Source: [Eubacterium] siraeum (GTDB lineage: Bacteria > Bacillota > Clostridia > Oscillospirales > Ruminococcaceae). From it: a stretch of DNA of 64,000 bases. This document shows positions 10,740 through 18,891 of this stretch, piece after piece. Position 1 is the stretch's first letter. Each line of letters begins with the position of its first letter. The stretch is taken from assembly GCA_025150425.1 (NCBI GenBank), contig CP102281.1:1302001-1366000 (forward strand), read 5' to 3'. Both the position numbers and the translations under genes were made by a program. The notes under the pieces are model-generated. The model saw only the letters and a list, made by a program, of their open reading frames with translations. It had not been told where the DNA came from and made no database searches.

Positions 10740-10770
10740 AAGGCGGTCGCTGTTCGGTGACCGCCTTTTT
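10740..10770 (+). terminator. Intrinsic terminator of the GGGtGRT operon
   Basis: AAGGCGGTC (10740-10748) pairs with GACCGCCTT (10759-10767), followed by TTT. It lies 34 bp after the stop codon. Confidence 0.9.
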
Positions 10771-10876
10771 GCATAAAAACCGCTCAAAAAAGCCGATGAA
10801 ACGTTAAAAACTATATCAACCCCACTACACATTAAAAATAAATCAGAAAAATCCAATGGCGGATATGATATGCTTG

Positions 10877-10905
10877 TTGCGTCTTATTTACCGTTATGCT
10901 ATAAT
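10877..10905 (+). promoter_or_regulatory. Promoter of the araC-type gene
   Basis: -35 TTGCGT (10877-10882), 17-bp spacer, -10 TATAAT (10900-10905). A start site near 10912 rules out the upstream in-frame ATG at 10870 and supports translation from 10936. Confidence 0.65.
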
Positions 10906-10935
10906 TTAATCAGAATCAATTGGGAGCGTGAGAAA

Positions 10936-11757
10936 ATGCTCAGTGCAATATATCCTGTTCCGGCAAGCGAAGTCAGGTTGCCGTTTTATCTGTTGGGAAT
11001 AGGGAGAACATCGCCCGAATTTCACGTTAAACGTGATAAGGGGCTTACCTCGCATCAATTTCTGTATACTGCAAAAGGCTGCGGTGTTTTAGAAGTCGGT
11101 AACAGAAAATATAAGCTTGAAAAGAACTCCTTTATGTATCTTCCGCCCGAATTGCCTCACGAGTATTATCCTGAAAATGATGAGTGGAATACCTGCTGGA
11201 TGGTGTTCAGAGGCGATTTTCTTAAGGGCATTATGAATACAATGGGCTTCAGCGGCGAAATGGTCGCAACTAATGCCGACCTTAACGCATTCAAAAAGAT
11301 ATTCGGCAGAATATACAGTCTTGCGGCGGATAATCTTCATAACGGCGAAAAATGCTCGTTGCTGATATATAACGCAGTGCTGGCGGCAAAAGAGATATTC
11401 GGTGGTAAGCAGGAAGAAAATAATACGGGAAATCTCATAGCGGATAATGCTGTCAGATATATAAACGAGCATTACAGCGATGATATTACGCTAAGCGAGC
11501 TTGCCTGCCTTTCCGGCGTTTCACCGCAGTATTTCGACCGTATTTTCAGAGAACGCCTTAATATGCGGCCTATGGAGTATATCGCTCGTGTCAAGATCTC
11601 AAAAGCCAAGTCGATGCTTCTTGACTCCGATATTTCCGTGACACAGCTTTCAAAAAGTCTGGGATACACCGGCCCCACTTATTTCGGAATCGTATTCAAA
11701 AAGTATGAGGGGATTTCGCCTTCCGAGTTCAGAAAAAACGGCGGTAGTGTAATTTAG
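10936..11757 (+). CDS. AraC-family transcriptional regulator
   Basis: A 273-residue regulator. The N-terminal half is an AraC-type cupin sensor domain (HQFLYTAKGCGVLEVGNRKY, MYLPPELPHEYYP). The C-terminal about 100 residues hold two helix-turn-helix motifs (ITLSELACLSGVSPQYFDRIF and ISVTQLSKSLGYTGPTYFGI) ending in the GISPSEFRKN signature. An upstream ATG at 10870 is in frame but lies inside the promoter. The ATG at 10936 has GGGAGCG at suitable spacing and is chosen. It is directly upstream of two glycoside hydrolase genes whose promoter region carries an inverted repeat, so it most likely activates them in response to a galactoside. The ligand is inferred from the neighbours only. Confidence 0.9.
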   Translation: MLSAIYPVPASEVRLPFYLLGIGRTSPEFHVKRDKGLTSHQFLYTAKGCGVLEVGNRKYKLEKNSFMYLPPELPHEYYPENDEWNTCWMVFRGDFLKGIMNTMGFSGEMVATNADLNAFKKIFGRIYSLAADNLHNGEKCSLLIYNAVLAAKEIFGGKQEENNTGNLIADNAVRYINEHYSDDITLSELACLSGVSPQYFDRIFRERLNMRPMEYIARVKISKAKSMLLDSDISVTQLSKSLGYTGPTYFGIVFKKYEGISPSEFRKNGGSVI

Positions 11758-11790
11758 TTTCAAAAAGTTAGAGTTATCATTAATTTAAGA

Positions 11791-11842
11791 TTGACGGCGG
11801 ACATTTTCCGATATATATTTATATTGTAATTTTATATCGGAA
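11791..11842 (+). promoter_or_regulatory. Promoter and inverted repeat before the GH59 gene
   Basis: -35 TTGACG (11791-11796), 17-bp spacer, -10 TATATT (11814-11819). An inverted repeat TTCCGATATA (11806-11815) / TATATCGGAA (11833-11842) overlaps the -10 element. Its right arm runs into the ribosome binding site GGAAGGGG. It could be an operator for the adjacent AraC-type regulator or an mRNA hairpin hiding the RBS. Confidence 0.55.
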
Positions 11843-11853
11843 GGGGTGCTTTT

Positions 11854-14541
11854 ATGGGCATTTTAAAACGAATAACCGCACTTGCCATCGGTGCGGCGAT
11901 TATGTGTACCGCAGTTAATACTGTATTTGCGGAAAATAATAACAGAGGTGATACGGTGAATATTAAAATTGACGGCAGTAAAGCAAACACAAGCGAAAAC
12001 TTACTCTACAGAGGACAGGGCATGATCAGCTGTAACGGCTCGTCAAGGCTTTTGCTTGACTATAAGGAGAAAAATCCCGAAAGCTATAGCAAGATACTTG
12101 AACATCTTTACGGCAAAAACGGACTTAAATTTACTCATTTCAAGGTGGAAATGGGTGCCGATGTAAATACATCTTCCGGCACAGAGCCTGCGACTATGAG
12201 ATATGAGGATGAAAAAGCCGATGTGACCCGAGGGGCAGGTTTTCAGCTTGCCGCCGATATTAAAAAGATAAATCCTGACGTAACACTTGATATGCTGTGG
12301 TGGAGCGAGCCGAAATGGGTATCGGATTCAAGCGATGTTTATGCCGCAAGATATAAATGGTATAAGCAAACGCTCGATGCCGCTTATGAAACCTACGGTC
12401 TTGTGTTTGACTATGTGAGTGCGAACCAAAATGAACGTGCCGTTGATACGGATTGGATAATCTATCTTTCAAAAGCCCTCAAAAGCGAAAAGGACTGTCC
12501 GTATGATTACTCTGAGATCAAGATAGTTGCGGCGGACGAATGCGGCACTTGGGGCATATCAAGGCTGATGATGAAGAATAAGGAGCTGTGTGATGCGGTC
12601 GATGTGATAGGTTCTCACTACACAAGCTTCGCTGATGATACTACAAAAAAGCTTGCGGAGGAATACGGCAAGGAATTATGGTTTTCCGAGGGAAGCTCAC
12701 CTATGACCTATGCACAGTCGGCTTACCGCTTTGACGAGGGTAATTCCGGACTTACAGGTCTTAACGGTGTGCTTGATATTGCAAACCGTATGATTACAAT
12801 GGTGAGCGGCGGATATATGACGCTGTACGAATATCAGCCTGCGGTCGCGGGATATTATGACGGCGTTACATATTGCCACAAACAGCTTATAAATGCCTGC
12901 ACCCCGTGGAACGGCTATTACACCCTTGACAGCGGATATTATATGAATCTGCATTTCTCACAGTTTATGGATAAGGGCTGGAGCTTTATATTTGACGCTT
13001 GTTACGGCGATGCAAAGGTCGGCGGTGATGGTCACGCACTGGTTGATGCAAAGTACAGCTATATCACCGCTTGCAGTGCGGAAGGCGATTACAGCACGAT
13101 TATTACAAATACGACATCGGAGCCTATCACATATAACTTTGAGGTGTCAAATCTTGCCAAGGCAGGAAATGAGGTATATGTCTGGGAAACAAGAGGCCCT
13201 GACAGCAATCAGAAATATGACGCTAACTACTTCAAGAAAATCGCTACGGTAACTCCCGAAAATAATAAGTATTCTGTCACGATAAAGCCGTATTCAATGA
13301 TAACTGTATCAACTTTGAATATATCAGAGCCTGAATTTGATGTGCCGCAGGAAAGCGACAATAAGTTACTCTCATTGCCGTACACAGATGATTTCGGTTA
13401 TTCGGATGAATTCCTTGCTTCAAGAGGAAACGCACCGCTTTATACGACCGATGAGGGCGGCGCTTTTGAGGTTGCCGAAAAGAACGGCGAAAAGGTGCTG
13501 ATGCAGAAGATTACAAAGGATATTAAGGCTAACGAATGGGGCGGTACACCTGATCCGACAACTAATTTCGGCGATGACCGCTGGTATAATTACAGCGTAA
13601 GTGCGGATATACTTACAGACGGGAAAGACAGCTATGCAGGCGTAGGTCTGAGATATATCCTTGCAGACAGCGGAAGGAGCGGTTACAGCGTTACACTTTA
13701 CGAAAACGGCAACTGGATATTCTTCGGTGGAAAGAAGAAGATTCTTGACGGAAATATAGCAGACTTTGATTCGTCAAAGTGGCATAATGTAAAAATTTCC
13801 GCACTGAACAATGATATAACAGTTTCAGTCGATGGCGAGAAAATAATTGATTATAAGGCTGAGGAGGGCGGCTACAGTGCAGGAAGAGCGGCACTCTACA
13901 GTTCATATAACAATTGCTGTTTTGATAATATCAAGGTTGAGGCAACCGACAGCGTTCAGCCGTATGTGAACAAGTTTGATAATTTTGACAACATATTTAC
14001 TTACAGCGAAAACGGCTGGGAACACAGCACTATGGACAGCTTCAAAAACTACAAGCGTACAATTTCGCACGGCGCTGAAGGAGGTTATTTAACCGTTGAT
14101 TTTGAGGGAACGGGCATTATCCTTACAGGCGCACAGAAAGGCGACACGGTTGTAAGCATTGAGCTTGACGGCAAAACCGTTAATAAGGAATATGCCGTAT
14201 CAAAAATCAGCAACAGACAGTCGTTCTTGCTGATAAACGGCTTGGAGCAGGGCAGTCATACTCTTAAATTGACTGTCGTAAGCGGAAGCTGTTCTGTCGA
14301 TGCGGCACAGGTGCTGTACGATTATGAGGCTGTGAATAAAGCTGTAACCAACGAAACGTCATCTGTAGTCGAAAGCACAGATTCATCCGACAGCGTTTCC
14401 GAAGATAACGACAAATCAGCAAAAAGCAACGGCGGTAAAGGCTCATTCCCGTTTGTTCCCGTTGCCGTAGGAGCGGCTGCTGTGGCTGCCGCAATCGGCG
14501 CAGGCGTTGCGATAGCAAAAATGAAAAAGAAGAAAGATTGA
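11854..14541 (+). CDS. Membrane-anchored GH59-like galactosidase (galactocerebrosidase family)
   Basis: An 895-residue exported protein. A signal peptide covers residues 1-26 (KRITALAIGAAIMCTAVNTVFA). The catalytic region (about 35-480) resembles glycoside hydrolase family 59. The likely acid/base is Glu194 in ANQNERAVD and the nucleophile Glu279 in LWFSEGSSP, spaced like the pair in mammalian galactocerebrosidase. A laminin-G/concanavalin-like domain follows (about 520-690) and then a beta-rich carbohydrate-binding-like domain (about 695-820). A Ser/Asp-rich linker leads to a C-terminal hydrophobic helix and a KKKKD tail, so the enzyme should be tethered outside the membrane. Expected substrates are beta-galactosides, perhaps galactolipids or galactans. 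It is 18 bp ahead of a GH35 gene. Family assignment is by motif, without a profile search. Confidence 0.78.
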   Translation: MGILKRITALAIGAAIMCTAVNTVFAENNNRGDTVNIKIDGSKANTSENLLYRGQGMISCNGSSRLLLDYKEKNPESYSKILEHLYGKNGLKFTHFKVEMGADVNTSSGTEPATMRYEDEKADVTRGAGFQLAADIKKINPDVTLDMLWWSEPKWVSDSSDVYAARYKWYKQTLDAAYETYGLVFDYVSANQNERAVDTDWIIYLSKALKSEKDCPYDYSEIKIVAADECGTWGISRLMMKNKELCDAVDVIGSHYTSFADDTTKKLAEEYGKELWFSEGSSPMTYAQSAYRFDEGNSGLTGLNGVLDIANRMITMVSGGYMTLYEYQPAVAGYYDGVTYCHKQLINACTPWNGYYTLDSGYYMNLHFSQFMDKGWSFIFDACYGDAKVGGDGHALVDAKYSYITACSAEGDYSTIITNTTSEPITYNFEVSNLAKAGNEVYVWETRGPDSNQKYDANYFKKIATVTPENNKYSVTIKPYSMITVSTLNISEPEFDVPQESDNKLLSLPYTDDFGYSDEFLASRGNAPLYTTDEGGAFEVAEKNGEKVLMQKITKDIKANEWGGTPDPTTNFGDDRWYNYSVSADILTDGKDSYAGVGLRYILADSGRSGYSVTLYENGNWIFFGGKKKILDGNIADFDSSKWHNVKISALNNDITVSVDGEKIIDYKAEEGGYSAGRAALYSSYNNCCFDNIKVEATDSVQPYVNKFDNFDNIFTYSENGWEHSTMDSFKNYKRTISHGAEGGYLTVDFEGTGIILTGAQKGDTVVSIELDGKTVNKEYAVSKISNRQSFLLINGLEQGSHTLKLTVVSGSCSVDAAQVLYDYEAVNKAVTNETSSVVESTDSSDSVSEDNDKSAKSNGGKGSFPFVPVAVGAAAVAAAIGAGVAIAKMKKKKD

Positions 14542-14559
14542 TAATCAGGAGGGTATATT

Positions 14560-16299
14560 ATGTCAAGATTTGAGATAAGAGATAAGTTTTATTTGGACGG
14601 GAAACCGTTCAAGGTAATTTCGGGTTCAATACATTATTTCCGCACCGTACCGGAATATTGGCAGGACAGGCTTGAAAAGCTCGTAAATATCGGATGCAAT
14701 ACAGTTGAAACGTATATTCCGTGGAATTTTCACGAAACTGAAAAAGGAAATTTCAATTGGAACGGAATGCATGATATCTGCCGTTTTATAGAGCTTGCCG
14801 ATAAACTCGGACTTTATATGATTATCAGACCGTCGCCGTATATCTGTTCAGAGTGGGAGTTCGGCGGATTGCCTGCTTGGTTGTTAAAAGACCGTTCAAT
14901 GCGTCTGAGATGCTCCTACAAGCCGTACCTTAATGCAGTGGACAGTTATTACAGCGTTCTTATGCCAAAGCTTGCACCTTATCAGATTGATAATGGCGGC
15001 AATATAATTATGATGCAGATTGAAAATGAGTATGGCTATTACGGAAATGACACGTCATATCTTGAGTTTCTGAGAGATACTATGCGTAAGTATGGCATAA
15101 CTGTACCGTTTGTGACATCTGATGGGCCGTGGAGTGAATTTGTTTTCAAATCAGGTATGGTTGACGGTGCATTGCCGACCGGCAATTTCGGCTCTTCTGC
15201 TGAATGGCAGTTTGGTGAAATGCGGCGTTTTATCGGAGAAGATAAGCCGCTCATGTGTATGGAATTCTGGAACGGCTGGTTTGACGTCTGGGGCGAAGAA
15301 CACAATATCACAGCACCTGAAAAGGCAGCTCAAGAACTTGATATTCTGCTCAAAAATGGCAGTATGAATTTCTATATGTTCGAGGGCGGAACAAATTTCG
15401 GGTTTATGTCCGGAAAGAACAATGAGAAAAAGACAGGCATAGTGACATCGTATGATTATGATGCGCCCTTGACAGAAGATGGTCGAATAACCGAAAAATA
15501 CGAAAAGTGCAAAGAGGTGATTTCTCGTTATACCGATATAAATGAAGTCCCGCTTACAACACAAATAAGACGTCTGGAATACGGAGAAATCCGATGCACA
15601 GCCAAAACCGATCTTTTCAGCACACTTGACAGTATCTCAGACCCAGTAAAGTCGGTGTACCCGCTGAGCTTTGAGGAACTGGACAGCTATTACGGTTATG
15701 TTCTTTACAGATTACACATCAGGGAAAACGAAACAGTCAGCACTGTGAGATGCGAAAATGCCGCAGACAGAGTACAAGGCTTCAGAAACGGCAAGTATGC
15801 GTTTACGGCCTTTGCCGAAACGATAGACGAACAGTTTGAGCTTGCTGAAAAATCCGCAGGCGGAACAACAGACCTACTTGTTGAGAACATCGGCAGAGTT
15901 AACTTTGGCACAGGACTTGAGTGCCAGCACAAGGGCGTTCTCGGCGGAATAAGAATTAACGATCACAGGCAGTATGGATTTGAAATGTTCACACTTCCAC
16001 TTGATGAAAATCAGCTTGACAGAATAGACTATAACCGTGGTTACAATGACGGTGTACCGGCATTCTATAAATTTGAATTTGAAATAAGTGAAACCGCTGA
16101 TACATTTCTGGATACCGATGGCTTCAGAAAGGGTGTTGCGTTTATTAACGGATTCAATCTCGGCAGATTCTGGAATATAGGCCCTCAGAAAAAGCTGTAT
16201 ATTCCGGCTCCGCTTCTGAAAAAAGGTAAAAATGAAATAGTTATTTTTGAAACCGAAGGAAACAGCGCAGACAGCATCACTTTATCCGATAATAACTGA
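14560..16299 (+). CDS. GH35 beta-galactosidase, cytoplasmic
   Basis: A 579-residue glycoside hydrolase family 35 enzyme without signal peptide, hydrolysing terminal beta-galactosyl residues. The N-terminal TIM barrel begins with the family block FKVISGSIHYFRTVPEYW. The acid/base is Glu157 in QIENEYGYYG and the nucleophile Glu235 in MCMEFWNGWFD, both intact. C-terminal beta domains (about 340-579) include the FINGFNLGRFWNIGPQKKLY motif usual for the family. RBS AGGAGGG precedes the ATG. Together with the exported GH59-like enzyme it suggests outside cleavage followed by import and inside hydrolysis of galacto-oligosaccharides. No transporter gene is adjacent. The last 29 codons are part of a 104-bp tandem duplication whose second copy lies after the stop. 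Confidence 0.93.
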   Translation: MSRFEIRDKFYLDGKPFKVISGSIHYFRTVPEYWQDRLEKLVNIGCNTVETYIPWNFHETEKGNFNWNGMHDICRFIELADKLGLYMIIRPSPYICSEWEFGGLPAWLLKDRSMRLRCSYKPYLNAVDSYYSVLMPKLAPYQIDNGGNIIMMQIENEYGYYGNDTSYLEFLRDTMRKYGITVPFVTSDGPWSEFVFKSGMVDGALPTGNFGSSAEWQFGEMRRFIGEDKPLMCMEFWNGWFDVWGEEHNITAPEKAAQELDILLKNGSMNFYMFEGGTNFGFMSGKNNEKKTGIVTSYDYDAPLTEDGRITEKYEKCKEVISRYTDINEVPLTTQIRRLEYGEIRCTAKTDLFSTLDSISDPVKSVYPLSFEELDSYYGYVLYRLHIRENETVSTVRCENAADRVQGFRNGKYAFTAFAETIDEQFELAEKSAGGTTDLLVENIGRVNFGTGLECQHKGVLGGIRINDHRQYGFEMFTLPLDENQLDRIDYNRGYNDGVPAFYKFEFEISETADTFLDTDGFRKGVAFINGFNLGRFWNIGPQKKLYIPAPLLKKGKNEIVIFETEGNSADSITLSDNN

Positions 16300-16419
16300 A
16301 TTTATGTAAGCCTCTGCTTCTGAAAAAAGGTAAAAATGAAATAGTTATTTTTGAAACCGAAGGAAACAGCGCAGACAGCATCACTTTGTCCGATAATAAC
16401 TGAATTTATGTAAGCCTCT
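16212..16419 (+). repeat. 104-bp tandem duplication of the GH35 3' end
   Basis: Bases 16212-16315 are repeated directly at 16316-16419 with one visible difference (CTTTATCC versus CTTTGTCC). The unit contains the last 29 codons with the TGA stop plus 16 bases that include the 5' arm of the terminator stem. Translation stops in the first unit, so the protein is unchanged and the second unit is untranslated. The near identity points to a recent slippage or recombination event. Confidence 0.97.
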
Positions 16420-16441
16420 GCTTTTTTGCAGAGGCTGTTTT
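16413..16441 (+). terminator. Terminator of the galactosidase operon
   Basis: AGCCTCTGC (16413-16421) pairs with GCAGAGGCT (16428-16436) around a T6 loop, followed by GTTTT. Because of the tandem duplication an orphan copy of the 5' arm also lies at 16309-16316. Confidence 0.85.
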
Positions 16442-16468
16442 ATCAGCTATTGACACATATGTTATAAT
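16440..16468 (+). promoter_or_regulatory. Promoter of iorAB-paaK
   Basis: -10 TATAAT (16463-16468) is strong. The best-spaced -35 is TTATCA (16440-16445, 17-bp spacer). It overlaps the tail of the preceding terminator. A start near 16475 excludes the in-frame ATG at 16473 as initiation codon. Confidence 0.55.
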
Positions 16469-16508
16469 AAGAATGTATATACCAATCTCTGAAAGGAAAA
16501 ATTTTCAT

Positions 16509-18305
16509 ATGCAAGAATATGTAATGGGAAACGGTGCGATAGCACTGGGTGCGCTTGCGGCAGGTGTAAATCTTGTTGCAGGTTATCCGGGTACACCGTC
16601 CTCCGAAATACTTGAAACCATTTCGAAATACCGGCACGACGGCGTATATATCGAATGGTCTGTAAACGAAAAAGCCGCTATGGAAGTAGCGGCAGCTGCG
16701 GCATACAGCGGCGCAAGAGCAATGGTGACTATGAAACAGGTTGGACTCAACGTTGCCGCCGATCCGCTTATGTCACTCGCCTATGTAGGCGTAAAGGGCG
16801 GTATGGTGATAGTGTCGGCTGACGACCCCGGTCCTATATCTTCACAGACAGAGCAGGATACCAGAAGATTCGCTGATTTCTGCCGTATACCCGTGTTTGA
16901 TCCGTCATCTCCCGAAGAAGCGTATAAGATGATAGGTGATGCGTTTGAGTATTCGGAAAAATACAACACTCCCGTTTTATTCAGACCTACGACCCGTGTC
17001 TGTCACGCCTACGCTTCGATTGATAACTGCGATAGCCCTTCACCTAAGAAATACGAGGGCTTTGTAAAGGATTCAAAGAAGTGGGTGATTTTCCCCCGCC
17101 TTTCTTTTGCAAATCACATTATGATAGAAAAGCGTAACGTTGAGATCGGTAAGGACTTTTCGACCTACAGCGCCAACAAAGCCGAAGGAGGCAATTCGGA
17201 AAAAGCGGTTGTCACATCGGGCATCAGCTACGCATACACAAAGGAATGCCTTAAGGATTATCCGGATGTAAAGCTGATAAAAATCGCTACGGCATATCCT
17301 TTCCCCGAAGATTTTGTGCTTTCATCTCTTGAGGGTGCGAAAGAAGTTCTCTGCATAGAGGAGCTTAGCCCGTTTATCGAGGAGCAGATTCTGAAGCTGG
17401 CAGGAAAGCACGGCTTACAGCTCAGAGTGTCGGGAAAACTCGACGGAAAGGTTCAGGCAGGCGGTGAAAACAGCACAGATAAGATTGCCGCTATACTCGG
17501 CGAATTTTTAGGAAAAGATTTCACGGCGGAGGGCTACGACCTGTCGGACGCTCCTGTGCTTCCTGTTCGTCCTCCTGTGCTTTGTGCAGGTTGTCCCCAC
17601 CGTGCGTCATTCTATGCGGTAAAGCAGGCTATGAAAGGCAGAAAGGCATATTTCTGCGGCGATATAGGCTGTTATACTCTCGGAAACGCAATGCCTCTTG
17701 ATATGGTTGATACCTGTCTTTGTATGGGTGCAGGCATCACTATGGCACAGGGCTTTAACCATACTGACAGTGACGGCGTATGCTTCGGCTTTGTCGGTGA
17801 TTCCACGTTCTTTGCATCGGGCATCACGGGCGTTGTAAATGCGGTACATAATAACGCAGATATGATTCTCTGCGTTCTTGATAATTCCACAACGGCAATG
17901 ACAGGTCATCAGTCGCACCCCGGTCTTGACAACAACCTTATGGGACAGATAGTTGACAAGATAAATATCGCAAAGGTGCTTGAGGGTATCGGTGTTAAAA
18001 AGATAATCACGGTAGACCCGCTTGACCTTGACGCATCTGTAAAGGCTGTCTGTGAATGTGCGGATATGCCCGGTGTGAAGGCTGTGATATTCAAATCACC
18101 TTGTATAGCAATATCTAAGCCTACGGCAAAATGCAGAATTTCCGACAAGTGCATACAGTGCAAGAAATGTATCCGTGAGATTGGCTGTCCTGCTCTTATT
18201 GTCGCAGACGGTAAGGTGACAATCGACAACAATCTCTGCACAGGATGCAAACTTTGCGCTCAGATTTGCCCTGTAAACGCTATAGGAGGTGGAGCCGATG
18301 AATAA
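16509..18305 (+). CDS. iorA: Indolepyruvate:ferredoxin oxidoreductase, alpha subunit
   Basis: A 598-residue IorA subunit. With IorB it oxidatively decarboxylates aryl-pyruvates (from Trp, Phe, Tyr transamination) to aryl-acetyl-CoA, reducing ferredoxin. The N-terminal half has the pyrimidine-side motif LVAGYPGTPSSEILETI (about 25-41). The TPP-binding part contains GDIGCYTLGN and GDSTFFASGI...NAVHNNADMILCVLDN (about 380-460). The C-terminus carries two ferredoxin-type clusters, CIQCKKCIREIGC and CTGCKLCAQICP. The first of these has the unusual IREIGC spacing typical of IorA. ATG 16509 follows GAAAGG at 12 bases; the ATG at 16473 lies at the predicted transcription start. iorB overlaps its 3' end by 8 bp. 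Confidence 0.95.
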   Translation: MQEYVMGNGAIALGALAAGVNLVAGYPGTPSSEILETISKYRHDGVYIEWSVNEKAAMEVAAAAAYSGARAMVTMKQVGLNVAADPLMSLAYVGVKGGMVIVSADDPGPISSQTEQDTRRFADFCRIPVFDPSSPEEAYKMIGDAFEYSEKYNTPVLFRPTTRVCHAYASIDNCDSPSPKKYEGFVKDSKKWVIFPRLSFANHIMIEKRNVEIGKDFSTYSANKAEGGNSEKAVVTSGISYAYTKECLKDYPDVKLIKIATAYPFPEDFVLSSLEGAKEVLCIEELSPFIEEQILKLAGKHGLQLRVSGKLDGKVQAGGENSTDKIAAILGEFLGKDFTAEGYDLSDAPVLPVRPPVLCAGCPHRASFYAVKQAMKGRKAYFCGDIGCYTLGNAMPLDMVDTCLCMGAGITMAQGFNHTDSDGVCFGFVGDSTFFASGITGVVNAVHNNADMILCVLDNSTTAMTGHQSHPGLDNNLMGQIVDKINIAKVLEGIGVKKIITVDPLDLDASVKAVCECADMPGVKAVIFKSPCIAISKPTAKCRISDKCIQCKKCIREIGCPALIVADGKVTIDNNLCTGCKLCAQICPVNAIGGGADE

Positions 18306-18891
18306 AAACATACTTATCTGCGGTGTCGGCGGACAGGGAACCGTGCTTGCATCAAAGATTATAGCGGCATCAGCTATGATTGAAGGCAGTGCAGTGCATT
18401 CTGCCGAAACCATAGGAATGGCACAGCGTGGAGGTTCGGTAACGAGCCATGTAAGAATAGGCGAGGCATATTCTCCTCTGATTCCTTACGGCACAGCCGA
18501 TATGATACTTGCCTTTGAGCCTGCTGAGGCTGTTCGTAATCTGATATATCTCAAAAAGGGCGGTATTGTTATTGTAAACAGCGTTCCGGTAAAGCCCGTT
18601 ACAGAATCGCTTGCCGATACAGGCTATGACGGAACCGCAATGCTCGAATATCTTAAAAGCAAATGCGGCTGCGTTGTTATAGACGCAAAGAAGATATGCG
18701 AACCGTTCGGCTCGTCACGATATTTCAATATTGCGATACTCGGAGTAGCTGTCGGCACAGGCAGGCTCGGCATATCAAAGGAAACCATACTGAAAGAAAT
18801 AGAAAAACGTGTACCTTCAAAATTTGTCGAAACGAATAAAGCGGCATTTTTTGCAGGATACGGTGAGGGTGAAAAATATGAAACTGAATGA
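18298..18891 (+). CDS. iorB: Indolepyruvate:ferredoxin oxidoreductase, beta subunit
   Basis: A 197-residue IorB (gamma-domain of the pyruvate:ferredoxin oxidoreductase superfamily). Key blocks are ILICGVGGQGTVLASKII at the N-terminus and SAETIGMAQRGGSVTSHVRIG (about residues 38-58), both diagnostic for the family. It forms the CoA-binding side of the IorAB complex. ATG 18298 is preceded by AGGAGG with 8-base spacing inside the iorA coding end. The GTG at 18289 overlaps that Shine-Dalgarno sequence and is rejected. The start overlaps iorA by 8 bp and paaK begins 14 bp before its stop, so the three genes are translationally coupled. Confidence 0.94.
   Translation: MNKNILICGVGGQGTVLASKIIAASAMIEGSAVHSAETIGMAQRGGSVTSHVRIGEAYSPLIPYGTADMILAFEPAEAVRNLIYLKKGGIVIVNSVPVKPVTESLADTGYDGTAMLEYLKSKCGCVVIDAKKICEPFGSSRYFNIAILGVAVGTGRLGISKETILKEIEKRVPSKFVETNKAAFFAGYGEGEKYETE

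Noticed and set aside
10870-10935. In-frame upstream ATG of the AraC-type gene
   Set aside because: It falls upstream of the -35/-10 elements that transcribe the gene, and it has no RBS.
16450-16468. TTGACA followed by TATAAT upstream of iorA
   Set aside because: Only 7 bp separate the hexamers, too short for one promoter; the -10 was paired with TTATCA at 16440 instead.
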